A stretch of DNA of 64,000 nucleotides, taken from positions 372,001 to 436,000 of the forward strand of contig JAHDYR010000024.1 in NCBI GenBank assembly GCA_019828565.1, read 5' to 3'. The position numbers were made by a program, and so were the translations under genes. The stretch comes from Carpediemonas membranifera. Lineage: Eukaryota; Fornicata. Each line of letters opens with the position of its first letter. Position 1 is the stretch's first letter. A model generated the notes under the pieces. The model ran no database searches. It was not told the DNA's origin and saw nothing but the letters and a program-made list of their open reading frames with translations. Of the stretch, positions 51,501-60,447 are shown one piece after another.

Positions 51501-53695
51501 AGACTGGTGCGGAGCCAGGCGTTCTGGATGCAGTTGAGCACCGATCTTATCGTGTCACCGGCTAGCAGCACAGCCAGTCTGTCGAGCTTGAGGTCCACCG
51601 CGAGCATGTTGACGTTGTCCGGCCTGACAGCAACATGGCCTCTCCTGCTGATGCTGAGGCTCATCGACCCGCACTCGCAGACGGGGGTCACCGCGCCACT
51701 GGGCTTGTGCACGCGCATGCACAGCCCGTCAGACGCCGCGGTGAGGATGAACGCCGACGTGGCCGGTAGGAACTTCCTCTTGTCCGACGACACCCGCACC
51801 GTAGTGTGTGGTGCTATCAGTGAGGTCATGGCAGTAGCAGTGGGGTGCCCGACGTCCCTGGGGTCCAGCACGTTGCTTGGTTCAGAGGGGAACATGATAT
51901 CGGTGTCGTACAAGTTGTACACTTGCACCACCTGTCTCGGCCGGAACTGGCGCAGTGCAGTGTCGGGGGCGGCGCTCTTAGCTGCGCCCAAGTCCGACCA
52001 GTCCTTCGACAGCGCCCGGATCTCGTCGATAAACTGTCGAAGATAGACCAGCTTGCCCCCGTGGATGTCCGTAGTCACAGTCATCTCAGTCGGCTCATAA
52101 ACACGCCGGGCATGGCGCTGGACGACCTCTATCACCGCCCCCTCCGCCCTTATCGTGGCGTTGGGGATATCCGCGGTTCCAGCCCGGACTCCGGGGAGAG
52201 TCGCGCTGAACGCCGTCTGCCACTCGTCCGTCACACCGATCGTCTCGAATGAGCCTGACAGCACGGCGTCGACGGCGGTGAGGACCATACGCTGTGTGCT
52301 GACCGGTTGGGCCGTGTTGTTGTAGAACACAGAGGGGTCCACGTCGACAATGCCCCTGCATGGCACGACCAGCCGAGATTCAGAGGCCAGCGTCACGTGT
52401 AGGTCCAGACCGAGGTGCCGTCTGGCTCTTAGCCCCTTTCCCAGGTCAGCGATGGTCAGGCGGGGCAGGTAATCGTGGGGGAAGAAGAACGCCATGTGCT
52501 GCCGCCTCTGCCGGTCTGCCCATGGGCCAAACGTCGCCACTAGGGACGATGCTGTGAGTGCTGCCCTGTTGGTCGGCCGGGCCCTGTCCTCGCGGGTGTC
52601 TGGGAGCGCCGGGTCGTGGATCCCGAGGAGGTCGACGGTGTAGACCGCGCTGAGGTTGTCCATCGTCACCAGGCCCTCCATGGCCCACTCCAGCACGCCA
52701 TGCCGGGACCACTGTCTGTCGCTGGTCTCCTCCTCGACCACGGCTCCGGTACCGGGGCCAGTCTTACGGCCCAGGAGCGACCGCACTGGCCTTATTCGGA
52801 ATATCCAGTGTCTTGGCCGTCTCTGGGCGATCTTAGCCACGCCCTGCTGCGACAGGACCGGTACTGGGGCCGACGTGTCCTCAGGCTCAATGATCCCGGC
52901 CATGTGCTTGAAAAAATTCCTGAACGACTCTTGGGCCGAGTCGAACACCTCCTGCCGGACTGGAGCCTCGTTGGTGGTGGCGACCTCCGTGTTTCTGAAC
53001 AGTTTCAGCTCTGGTTCCTGCACGGTGAGGTGGGTCACGGACAGGGCCAGATCGCAGGGGTGGGTGGGGGGTGCCAGGGCGTGGCGCAAGATCCAGTCGG
53101 GCGACCAGAGTCGAACGTACGTCTCCAGCTCTGGGTTACCAACAGTGAGAGTGCCCTTCTTGATCTCGACGTGGCACACGGGAAGGATGCGGAGGAAGAG
53201 AGGCAAGTCGGAGCGGGGCTTTGGTTGGGGCCGGATATCTGTGCCCATCGTCATGGAGAAGCCGCTGAGAGCCTCGTCGATTACCCGCTCGAGCAGGTCG
53301 TACTTGCCAGTGGCGTTGTAAATGTAGCCCTCCACCCCGGACAGGTGCGCCTCCACGCGGGGTTTTCGAACCTGTACGTTCTGTCGCACGTCATCAGGTG
53401 TGAGCTCGCTTGAGCTCTGGGCCCACCAGCGGTAGTGGAGCCGCGCTGAGACGACGTGCACGGAGAAGTCCCTCGTGACCAGCTTGAGGTCCTGGACGTG
53501 AATTGAGCCGCGGAGTAGGGAGAAACGCAGTCTTTTGAAAGTAATGAGCATCTTGAAGCGGCGGAAGAGGAACCAGTTGACGATCTTGAGTAGGATGAAG
53601 AGCGACAGCGCGGGGATGAGGAATAGAATAGCGAGAAGGCCCACCACCGCAGCTGCCGATGAAATATAGAACAGAGGGATGCTGAAGATTGCCAT
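45527..53695 (-). CDS. Bridge-like lipid-transfer protein, BLTP1/Csf1-like
   Basis: A 2,722-residue protein in one frame. Residues about 8-42 form one or two membrane spans. Immediately after come W-F-L-F-R-R-F-K and an F-S-L-L-R-G-S-I-H-V-Q-D-L-K-L block ending in Y-R-W-W. The equivalent arrangement (G-x-L-x-x-x-N-V and F-R-W-W) starts the hydrophobic groove of animal BLTP1 (KIAA1109/Tweek) and yeast Csf1. The remainder is beta-rich, repetitive and very Ala/Val/Thr-rich, as expected for a long beta-groove that carries lipids between membranes at contact sites. It is shorter than human BLTP1 (about 5,000) and close to yeast Csf1 (about 2,950). VPS13 and ATG2 start differently (chorein motif, no TM), which argues against them. 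The 5' end is 101 bp from the BCD1 gene on the other strand, so they share a promoter region. Confidence 0.75.
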   Translation of the reverse strand: MAIFSIPLFYISSAAAVVGLLAILFLIPALSLFILLKIVNWFLFRRFKMLITFKRLRFSLLRGSIHVQDLKLVTRDFSVHVVSARLHYRWWAQSSSELTPDDVRQNVQVRKPRVEAHLSGVEGYIYNATGKYDLLERVIDEALSGFSMTMGTDIRPQPKPRSDLPLFLRILPVCHVEIKKGTLTVGNPELETYVRLWSPDWILRHALAPPTHPCDLALSVTHLTVQEPELKLFRNTEVATTNEAPVRQEVFDSAQESFRNFFKHMAGIIEPEDTSAPVPVLSQQGVAKIAQRRPRHWIFRIRPVRSLLGRKTGPGTGAVVEEETSDRQWSRHGVLEWAMEGLVTMDNLSAVYTVDLLGIHDPALPDTREDRARPTNRAALTASSLVATFGPWADRQRRQHMAFFFPHDYLPRLTIADLGKGLRARRHLGLDLHVTLASESRLVVPCRGIVDVDPSVFYNNTAQPVSTQRMVLTAVDAVLSGSFETIGVTDEWQTAFSATLPGVRAGTADIPNATIRAEGAVIEVVQRHARRVYEPTEMTVTTDIHGGKLVYLRQFIDEIRALSKDWSDLGAAKSAAPDTALRQFRPRQVVQVYNLYDTDIMFPSEPSNVLDPRDVGHPTATAMTSLIAPHTTVRVSSDKRKFLPATSAFILTAASDGLCMRVHKPSGAVTPVCECGSMSLSISRRGHVAVRPDNVNMLAVDLKLDRLAVLLAGDTIRSVLNCIQNAWLRTSLPCSEEYFETNGDNNRWPELRATRLARDLAARDMRGDDSPLMNKGRLLFSVVADSPSVTLLLHDAPCLTLTTPDIVASIDRSYNSLDVAVDTSPLVITPAHTSLTHLTVSALAFQFTSLGSPGRAVCLPAQVEADDSRRPNQRTEYYSRYAADVGNITGHVALDDAILMSTAASDFVESFSRERMVRRNSSASVNSDDTVIVNSPEMSFAQLGRPSISIEPKRKRLRPMDGSVTVGRTSVALIVEQHQAVAYLVNADIGGGAAVDITAVMSKDASKTVRAAVPDARLTILSPRSGDDFVTVADMELGGTVHLETLLPGHSSAMKAQQAFLAFHDQIWSRLVPLDADDDDTESFMSACSDVDTPCPPCLYRPDGLPRAKLRLHNRNRGFNRTAAVTFVLPPPPVVNEVPSPPNTAKTVPMLQRIPQIDPTACPDEAPPDTVECPPPGPKRTRVAVELEVCSVSATPPAIAIAIDLAGRLPRGPGELPDDDEDDEDPSVRIVHVSAPIAVRVDMRLDDGPSIGESLTAPTSDLILMQGRELTLKATVPALVLTGHQAEPTSAVETHRLVIAHPTLTLQKADRIAAAVNVRTVDISATAAAANAVALAKYVALAVSLSRDGGAVSDPAFLDVSAHVGSISARYADENGVVGCRMGPLAVAARGRELINADVRLDSAVIDSDISTAPQFATQLRKCSTPTKADLYDELGLVQRPSAVMLSPLTAKTPKPTTDGVGRELCLTGQIGRVEVATASRVTAEAAPFDVSVQAGMEAVSVVVTAGTMSAAMKGLADLSVTRPALFVAVTRHPSLLATCGVTVAGVDVDLPEVLCLPGAKKAVAVPATLTTSKTIAVPAIFSRVPATLTADIARVAVNHTRGPVSLAVVVPGISAAVSASKAVRVVTTVRGLELSGVTPTGKVYLPLPGLRVVGLLEASGVPALAVEADHIQLSLPVAVLSELLVLSRSLPRIETDHVPRRRKTRRPSRTMNLPMALSAVTRGCTLTLALPGAIATVAVGDARAVVDPRDKRAAFELPSIALALHNHIGPVPRLVDPVPTMLADQSGFTVECGEEVALTSVSAWLHTSATGSVMASVAGIHADAVVAETAVVVHPVVLRLVDSALPAVLEAIEGTKAVRPRQINKTLRRARRSTASWALEVNSVAARILSGAGDDAVLTIPGCGISGTLGGANGLVTAHRVSLRDVELALVKTNAPDPVASMTAPVVAVEVGASLTAESVAVAVTFAVPERPRCIFSAAAVGAGLRAVQAWVGIERSARAPSGGSVSSVDSPTSPRGLQAELTCMIAGFEFTAVHSDTAGPLFTLMAPDVSVDGRYVSEAATLFSPGEVFVLCDVATTHNDVPSSLFIFLAQVRAELAALAQAAKGKKVARLEAATHAADDASSSIANKRVTAVLTIQPQSVTLVSGEYSTVNLQLGTRLPLQASATQSFPNGVRLVSVALMLPHLFSRVARAGEVAVRTVFDKPLSLDLIGLTLSLAASMPTGVPPFVSVSFDLERLDSVLNVAMLDEVFNLYRTWTAQLSAMRSFADESASATGTGTSTHSATAEEGQGGSSAVFCLLANVHKAELRVNLIDGFGHTKIAADGAIIRVSSPNVRGRPLVLDSDVREASLATEFTGMSSSPTIVTIAGTPEFPGLSAHGMTIRDFRQLGFRLLVNRLAVDGGELQSADVCDLSFTLVTIPNDGTTAFRSDIQIGRANAEATTVSASAIAGAVSSLSRTIRQKIAAGKSDRAKKPRHRRMKTRVKQPPMCEGRMTLSVGILSLGLFENSRANPTSIRLASEQLELSFSQVVRTAPTASVNTQLQMTTARSFLEHVTVSQAKGRASKSHSILIFRVASDAEQTRPSASFITQRELGARELGVYFLSHFPQPIFVTLNGGSYTLLRRIITLLGSDLKAQFRRDEPVAVARMEREYDNKRFVLSPQLEVLGDLTPSTGWVLGKLGLDPDGNQLQAAMHEHVVIYLEKILGVVNVGINVVQGRLR

Positions 53696-53796
53696 TGGTG
53701 ATTTCTGTGCGCTGTCTCAGCCCCTCGCCGTGAATATGGTGCAGGGTAAGGCAAGGGGCCGACATTGCGACTGGGCGAGGCAGATGGCTGGACGGC

Positions 53797-54304
53797 ATGG
53801 GAGAAGGGTCGTGCGGCTCTCGGTCAGGGGTGAAAATGATCGGCTCATTGGCTCAAGACGCTGACGATCCAATGGATCTCCTTGCGGACGAGGACATGCC
53901 TGATGGCGCGCCTGAGGAGAAGTGTGAGGTGTGCTTAAACGAGAAATGGCGCTACAAATGCCCTCGCTGCGGCAAGAAGACCTGTAGCCTTGCATGCGTC
54001 AACGAACACAAGAAGGAGAGCGGCTGCGACGGCCAGCGCGATGTAGCGAAGTTTGTGAGCAAAGGAGACTTCACGCTCCGTCAGCTACAGGATGGTAAGT
54101 TCCCGTCCCCGCCCTCACACAGACTACCGCTTCCTCATGAGCGCCGAGACCCAGCTCGACAGGACCCGGCGGACATACAAACACACACAAGGGTCACTGT
54201 CCAAGGCAGTGAAGAAACGAGTGGCTCCAGCTAAGCCCAGAAAGCCTGAGGTCCCCAGGACAAAGCCTGTGGCGGACACCCCCGCCCCCCAGGAGACAGA
54301 GTGA
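53797..54304 (+). CDS. BCD1: Box C/D snoRNP assembly factor BCD1 (HIT zinc finger), one 28-nt intron
   Basis: Exon 1 is 53797-54094 and exon 2 is 54123-54304. Removing 54095-54122 joins L-R-Q-L-Q-D to D-Y-R-F-L-M-S, recreating the D-Y-x-F-L-E motif of BCD1/ZNHIT6, and yields about 159 residues. Exon 1 encodes a zf-HIT domain: C-E-V-C, Y-K-C-P-R-C, K-T-C-S-L-A-C, then H-K-K-x-x-G-C, eight Cys/His ligands for two zinc ions. BCD1 is needed to load NOP58 in early box C/D snoRNP assembly, so it acts in the nucleus or nucleolus. Met14 (53836) is an alternative start and perhaps likelier. Without splicing the frame would run into non-conserved sequence. Confidence 0.82.
54095..54122 (+). other. Predicted 28-nt intron of BCD1
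   Basis: GTAAGT...CCTCACACAG. It is not a multiple of three, so retention shifts the frame. Splicing restores the conserved D-Y-R-F-L. It is the shortest of the four introns and among the shortest that spliceosomes are known to remove. Confidence 0.82.
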
Positions 54305-54530
54305 AGAGCATGCATGCATGACGCGAATACATCGGAGCTAGGAGAGTCTAAACTGTCTTTGTTACCCTGAATATTACCCCTTCTTGGCCCCCAGTATTGT
54401 CTTGCCATCCATCCCTGATACCGTGATGACCCGGCGGCACTGGCAGCCAGGGACATCACCCGCACTGACGGTGTCCCAGTGCCTTGGTGGATTCGCGGTG
54501 AGTCAGGTCGGGGTCAGCATGGGATGACAT

Positions 54531-57491
54531 GTGGACCCCGTATCGGACAACATGGGGAGACGAAAGGACGCCTTATTCGAGACATACACACTAGCACAGC
54601 TTCGTTCGGCTGTTGAGGCCTCAGAAAGGACCGTTATTGGCCTCCGTTCCCGCCTAAAGAAGGTTAAGGCCGATCGTAAGATGCTGAGGAGGCTCCTGGA
54701 CGATGCTCCGGTGCTCTACTGCATGTTATCCGGCAGCTTGGGCCTTGTTGCGATGAATAGCTTCTTCCAAGAGTTTTTTGTCGCCCCCGCACAAGCCGAG
54801 GACGAACCGCGCCCCACCGAGCCAGTAGGGGGCTGCACCTGCCTGAGAACGGCGCCCGTGCTCAAGCGAAAGGTGGAGGAGGCCATAGCGCGAGCCATAG
54901 AGCAGCAAAACCCCCAGACCTTTACCGACGGCACCGTCCGCGGTCTACCAATGACCTGGGCGGTCACGGCCCGACTCACGGCCAGGGGCACGGTGCGGTG
55001 CATCACGGTCGTTGGCGTGGTCGACGCAGACACTGATGTGAGCGGGCTGAGTCTGTTCGAACCATGGCACTCGGCCGCAACCCCCGTTCCAGCCGAGGCG
55101 TTCGACATTTACACAATGATGAACAGCTTCAAAGCGGAGGGCTTCTGGGTGCTCGACCTGGACGAGACGCGCCCCAACGGCTACAGTGTGTCATTCGTCA
55201 GTGCAGCTGTCGAGGAGATCTGGGGGATCCCGGCGGAGGAGATCTATGCGGACGACACGCTCTTCGCCTCAGCCATCCACGAGGACGAGAGGGAGGAGAC
55301 GCATGCCCAGTTCATGGAGTTTATCAGGGGCAACAAGCCGAATTTTGTCCTGCAGCACCGCGTCCGGTCGCGAGCCACTGGTGAGGTCAGATACATATAT
55401 TCGCAGGGCACTATACTGCTCTCCGACTCTGGCGAGGCGATGCAGGCCTTCGGATCCGTCACGGACATGACCGACCGGGTGAGAGATGAGGAGAAGGCCC
55501 GCAGAATACGGAGCAAGATCGCCCAGCTCACCCAGCACGTCGACGCGATTATATGGGTGATGCAGATGACTCCGCAAGGTCGGTTTGAGCTCTCCTACGT
55601 CTCTGATGCGTATGAACGGTGGACGGGCATCACGATGGAGGAGGTCATGGCCGACCTTGAGGACTCGACGGCGATGACACTGTTGCCCGAGGAAAGGGAC
55701 TGGGTACTGCGGCGGCTGGAGTACTTTTTCGAGGGTCGGGCACCGCTGAACATCTCGTACACGATCCAACACGCCATGACGGCCGAGCAGATGGTGATTC
55801 AGTGCCATACCAGCGATGTTCTCGATGAAGACGGCATGGTAGTCGCTGCGGTAGGCATTGCTAAGAACGTCACCGAGATGACCCGCATCCAGGCCGAGCT
55901 GGCGGACGTCAACGAGATGTTCCACGAGATGGCGGCGATGATCAGCGACGTATGGTGGATCTCCAAGCCCGTGGTCACCGACGACCAGGGCACCATCGTC
56001 GACGAGGACGGCAACCACGGCATCATACCATTCCAACACGTCACCCGCAGCTGCATTGATTTATTAGAGCTCACACCTGAGCAGCTCATCGAGGATCCAT
56101 ACATCATGTTCACACTGGTTGACGAGGCCGACAAGAGGGATATTTGCAAGGCCATCGACACATTCATGGTCCAGGTCGCTGATGACCCCACTGACATGGT
56201 GCTCGAGATCATATGGCGACTTAGGCTATCGGGCGGGCGGGTTCGTCATGCTCTGCTCCGAGTCAAACCCGTGTTGAACTGCCGTGGCACTGTGGTCCGG
56301 TTCGCGGGCACCATTAGCGACATTACTGACATGATCGACGTCCAGAGCAGTCTGGCACAGTATCTAGAGAAATCTAATCAAATCCTGGACAACATCGATC
56401 AGATGGTCTGCCTGCTGGAGCTCGTCCCCGGGGCCCTGGCCGGCCCCGTGTGTGAGGGCCGCACCAACCCGCTCACCCGCACCGTCTTCGTCAACCCGAG
56501 CTATGAGGCGATCACCGGCTTCACAGTCGACGGGATCAAGCGGAGTCGTGCGAACGAGCACTGCAGTCTCTTCCTCTTTGATGACGAGCGGCACCGACAG
56601 TTCGACGCGTTTGTCATTGGGGAAGGCCACTCGCTGTCGATGCAGTACCCCCTGGTTCGTGCAGATGGCGCCCTCATTCATGTCAGTCTTAAGATTAACG
56701 CCATCCCCGAGGACGGTGTGCGGAAGTTCTTCGTCGCCACACTCTGTGACATCACTGAAGTTGTCACTGCCCTGTCTGACAAGGAGCTGATTGAGCAGCA
56801 GATGCACAGGGCCCAGAAGCTCGAGAGCCTGGGCGTGCTGGCTGGTGGCATCTCGCATGACTTCAACGACATCATATCGGTCATCATGGGAAACACGGAC
56901 CTCGCCCTGGAGCTGGTCGAGCCCGGCACTGCCATACATGGCATGCTATTGGAGATGATCGAAGCGGCGACCCGGGCGTGCACCTTTACGGATCAGTTGC
57001 TGTCGTACTCGGGCAAGAATAAGGGCATCATGACGCCAGTCAACGTCACAAACCTGCTCGATGGAATGCGCACGTTCCTCACGACCAGCGTGCCCCCAAA
57101 CGTCACCACGAACTGGGAGCTTCACGCCGAACACATGCCCACCATCATCGGCGACAAGGTCCAGCTCGGCCAGGTAATCCACAACCTCTTCACCAACAGC
57201 ATAGAGGCCATTGGGTCTAGTGAGGGCACGATCACACTCTCCTCTGGCGTCACAGTCGTTGACTCGGAGCCGAGGGTCTTCGTTCGAGTGGCAGACACAG
57301 GCTGCGGAATGCCGGCTGATGTCAGGGAGCGTCTGTTCGACCCTTTTTACAGCACAAAGTTTACTGGACGTGGGCTGGGCATGGCGGCCGTGGGCGGTAT
57401 CGTCAGGGCACACCGGGGATCGATAGACGTCCAGTCGGTGCCGGGGTCGGGGACGATATTCACACTGCGGTTCCCTATAGACGAGGGATAG
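54531..57491 (+). CDS. Multi-PAS sensor histidine kinase, bacterial type
   Basis: A 986-residue protein. After an N-terminal coil (about 20-60) come about five PAS/PAC modules (roughly 56-180, 187-325, 330-460, 465-605, 615-755), visible as repeated F-V-[SN]-[AP]-x-x-E-x-I-x-G and [DE]-I-T-[DE]-M patterns. Then the dimerisation/phosphoacceptor helix [10 protein letters not shown] (His776; the norm is H-D-F-N-N) and the ATPase domain: N-box [13 protein letters not shown]1 D-T-G-C-G-M, F-box [10 protein letters not shown]2 G-R-G-L-G-M-A. All catalytic elements are present. No transmembrane segment and no receiver domain, so it is a soluble sensor needing a separate response regulator. The type (HWE-unlike, H-D-F-N-N class) is common in alpha- and deltaproteobacteria and planctomycetes; transfer from bacteria is likely. 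Starts at 54531 or Met8. Confidence 0.88.
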
Positions 57492-57574
57492 CCGGTCAGA
57501 GTGTTGTAGAGCAGTAAAGCGCCAGAGTGTCGTGGTTGATCTCTTCACTTTTTTTTCACTTTTCAGAACACGGC

Positions 57575-57709
57575 ATGAGCACGACAAGGAGCTATGTGGA
57601 GCCCACGGCGGTATTCGTCACTGGAGAGGACGTTGATGAGTACGTACGTTGCATGGAAGAGATGAACGCCGAGATGAGGGCCAAGGATCAACTCGACATC
57701 ACCATGTAG
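57575..57709 (+). CDS. Tiny ORF, 44 residues, unknown
   Basis: The ATG at 57575 starts a 44-codon frame with a C-terminal amphipathic acidic helix (Y-V-R-C-M-E-E-M-N-A-E-M-R-A-K-D). It is preceded by a T-rich tract (57548-57562) that could be a promoter or a polypyrimidine tract, so this might also be the last exon of something. No family recognised. Confidence 0.3.
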   Translation: MSTTRSYVEPTAVFVTGEDVDEYVRCMEEMNAEMRAKDQLDITM

Positions 57710-58080
57710 GCCCATTCCCGAGATTGATTGGAGAAGTAATGCCGTACCACTGGTAAGGCGATCGTATGTCCTGATAATACGTTCATTGCGGACTCAATTG
57801 CGACATAGGGCTCGTCACTTGGTGTCATTCATTAAAGACCTGCGATGACAATCGTTCTGCTCGATACGTTGAACACTGAAGCTTGATGACACCTATTCTT
57901 GTATAATAAAGGCTAATAGCTGGCCTATTCTCTCATTATTACCGTCTTCTGTCCTGAGAAGCACTTCTTCATTTCAAATTTTCAAAGCCATAAACTGGGC
58001 TTCATTTTGACATAGTAATGCAAAATAGTATTAGAGAAAAGTGGCGACAATGAGTAGACATCCGCTTCACTAGAGTATAA
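57710..58080. other. AT-rich intergenic region upstream of H3 copy 1
   Basis: Unique sequence that differs from the region upstream of H3 copies 2 and 3. It marks the left border of the tandem array at about 58081. Confidence 0.6.
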
Positions 58081-58083
58081 GAA

Positions 58084-58500
58084 ATGGCTCGTACCAAGCA
58101 AACCGCACGTAAGCAGCAGCCCGGTGGCAAGGCCCCCCGCAAGCAGCTCGCCGCTAAGGCCGCTCGTAAGACCGCCGCCGCCACTGGTGGCATGAAGAAG
58201 GTTCACCGCTTCAAGCCCGGCACTGTCGCTATCCGTGACATCAAGAAGTACCAGAAGAGCACTGAGCTCCTCATCCGCAAGCTCCCCTTCCAGCGCCTCG
58301 TCCGTGAGATCTCCCAGGACTTCCAGCTCGATCTCCGCTTCCAGTCCGCCGCTGTGAACGCCCTCCAGGAGGCTGCTGAGGCCTACCTCGTTGGCCTCTT
58401 CGAGGACACCAACCTCTGCGCCATCCACGCCCAGCGTGTGACCATCATGGAGCGCGACATGATCCTCGCCCGCCGCATCCGTGGTGAAGCCCGCGCTTAA
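58084..58500 (+). CDS. Histone H3, copy 1
   Basis: A core histone of the nucleosome, 138 residues with initiator Met. It is highly conserved in the fold ([20 protein letters not shown] and [17 protein letters not shown]). The tail is unusual: after A-R-K it has Q-Q-P-G-G-K instead of S-T-G-G-K. Ser10 and Thr11 are therefore gone, with one extra residue, and Ser28 is Thr. K4, K9, K27 and K36 equivalents remain. The C-terminus is G-E-A-R-A, one residue longer than usual. No intron. A histone-type stem-loop lies 22 nt after the stop. Its upstream region is unique, unlike copies 2 and 3. Confidence 0.97.
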   Translation: MARTKQTARKQQPGGKAPRKQLAAKAARKTAAATGGMKKVHRFKPGTVAIRDIKKYQKSTELLIRKLPFQRLVREISQDFQLDLRFQSAAVNALQEAAEAYLVGLFEDTNLCAIHAQRVTIMERDMILARRIRGEARA

Positions 58501-58521
58501 GCGACCAAACAAACCAAAAAC

Positions 58522-58537
58522 GGTGTCATCTGACACC
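58522..58537 (+). terminator. Histone mRNA 3' stem-loop, copy 1
   Basis: GGTGTC-ATCT-GACACC: a six-base-pair stem and four-base loop, preceded by CCAAAAAC and followed by ACTA. It matches the geometry and flanks of the metazoan replication-dependent histone stem-loop (CCAAA-stem-ACCA) bound by SLBP. Confidence 0.75.
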
Positions 58538-58821
58538 ACTATCTAACAATATCAAGCCATCTTGTAAAGGAGAGAGTTTAACGTCGCTGCCTGTCGGTTT
58601 CCTGGACCAAGGTCGACTCTGCTAATGATGGCCGCATCATGCTGCTGCCACGCTGCCTCCGTCGCTGCTGTGGGGAGCTGTCGCTCGTAGGGGGCGGCGA
58701 CTCGAGCAACTGTGGCATATACTAGTAAATCTCAATCACACTGCCCTGCGCCTGTAACATCCTTTCCTCGTCCCTTTATAAACCCGCCTAACATCCATAA
58801 GAGTACCGTTTCACCCCTCCA

Positions 58822-59710
58822 TTACCACCCCTGTAAGAACCGTTCGAAGTCATCCTTGGCCACGGGGTACAGCCGACGCCACTCATCCTCCAGGGCAGCA
58901 AAGGGGGATATCACCGCGCCTATTGGCAGCGAGGGCGGCTCTGAGCTGACCGAAGTAGTGGTCGAGCATCGCGTCCTCGTGTGCCCCCTCGCCGTGCAGC
59001 AGGTAGGCGACGTCCCTCATACCACATCCCTGTCCAACGTACTGGAAGTCCACTGCTGCTACTCGCCCATCCGCCGCGAAACAGAAGTTGGCCGGCTTGG
59101 CGTCGCCGTGAACGAAGGTCTGGAAGGCAGCGTCGAGGAGCTGTTGGTCGAGGTTGGCCGCCTCTCGCTTCAACCGGCCCGGCCTCATGCGTTCGTACTC
59201 CTCCTGCCGTGTAGCAAGGTGCCAGTAAGTACCGACCTCCCATATACCAGCAGGGGGACGTTGCATGAAGTGGGCGTGGAAGTGGGCAAGCCACGTCAGA
59301 GAGGCCTTCATCTCAGACGCATTCAGGGAGTGGCGGCGCAACATGAAGCCAGCGGCGTCTAGATCCTCGAGGACGAGCACGATCTCGTCCGGGATGGCCG
59401 TTGATGAGGCATAGGCCTGCGGGATTCGGCACGGACTGTTCTCGCCACAGAGTTGGGCGCCGTAGCGGTGGTAGAACTCCGTCTCAACAATGTACGAGCG
59501 CCGCTTGCGCTGGTGGCCAACGCTTGAGTCCCTTCCCTGCTTCAGACGCACGTGCTTGATGATTGCAGTGGGGCAAACGCCATTCCGGATGTTTGTGATG
59601 CGCTCGATGCTACCATATCCCTCCCACAAGGTTTGAACCCGCTTTGAAGCCGAGTACTTGTCTGATTTCAAGGCATGGCAAATGATACCATCCACAGTGC
59701 TCACTGCCAT
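58822..59710 (-). pseudogene. Kinase-like gene, copy 1, frameshifted near its 3' end
   Basis: Identical to the intact copy at 60732-61619 except for one extra G at 58903-58907. After G-D-I-P it therefore reads L-C-C-P-G-G and stops at 58883 (275 residues) instead of continuing 22 residues or so to the normal end. The catalytic motifs lie upstream of the shift, so partial activity is conceivable. It could also be a sequencing error in a recent duplicate. Confidence 0.75.
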
Positions 59711-59993
59711 CGATCGTCCTGCGAGTCGGGTCGACTGAGTTCCACTCCGCTGAATATGTGTGCTTAGAGGTTATGGGAGGTGACTGCAGGCCGAAGGTAG
59801 GCCGGAGTTTGTCCTTGCCCTCGAGACAGAAGTGCGCGAAAAAATGGTGATTTAAAAGGACCTGTCTACGGCATTTTATTCGTCCATCCGATGTGTTGAG
59901 CAACATAATTTGTCCAAACTTTTCGCAGTTTTGCCCGCAATTCCTTCCAAAAAAAATTGGCGCACTTCGCATTCATTCGCGCAAAAGAACGAA
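59711..59993. promoter_or_regulatory. Divergent promoter region, kinase-like gene and H3 copy 2
   Basis: 283 bp between the kinase-like ATG (-) and the H3 ATG (+). An A-run of seven (about 59948-59955) and AT-rich blocks lie 30-60 bp before the H3 start. The same block recurs at 61620-61902 for H3 copy 3. Confidence 0.45.
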
Positions 59994-60410
59994 ATGGCTC
60001 GTACCAAGCAAACCGCACGTAAGCAGCAGCCCGGTGGCAAGGCCCCCCGCAAGCAGCTCGCCGCTAAGGCCGCTCGTAAGACCGCCGCCGCCACTGGTGG
60101 CATGAAGAAGGTTCACCGCTTCAAGCCCGGCACTGTCGCTATCCGTGACATCAAGAAGTACCAGAAGAGCACTGAGCTCCTCATCCGCAAGCTCCCCTTC
60201 CAGCGCCTCGTCCGTGAGATCTCCCAGGACTTCCAGCTCGATCTCCGCTTCCAGTCCGCCGCTGTGAACGCCCTCCAGGAGGCTGCTGAGGCCTACCTCG
60301 TTGGCCTCTTCGAGGACACCAACCTCTGCGCCATCCACGCCCAGCGTGTGACCATCATGGAGCGCGACATGATCCTCGCCCGCCGCATCCGTGGTGAAGC
60401 CCGCGCTTAA
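59994..60410 (+). CDS. Histone H3, copy 2
   Basis: Encodes the same 138 residues as copy 1. The frame is open upstream to 59910, but the real start is the ATG at 59994, which begins M-A-R-T-K-Q as in all H3. The upstream region derives from the kinase-H3 intergenic segment created by the duplication. Confidence 0.97.
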   Translation: MARTKQTARKQQPGGKAPRKQLAAKAARKTAAATGGMKKVHRFKPGTVAIRDIKKYQKSTELLIRKLPFQRLVREISQDFQLDLRFQSAAVNALQEAAEAYLVGLFEDTNLCAIHAQRVTIMERDMILARRIRGEARA

Positions 60411-60431
60411 GCGACCAAACAAACCAAAAAC

Positions 60432-60447
60432 GGTGTCATCTGACACC
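60432..60447 (+). terminator. Histone mRNA 3' stem-loop, copy 2
   Basis: Same GGTGTC-ATCT-GACACC hairpin, 22 nt after the stop codon. Confidence 0.75.
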
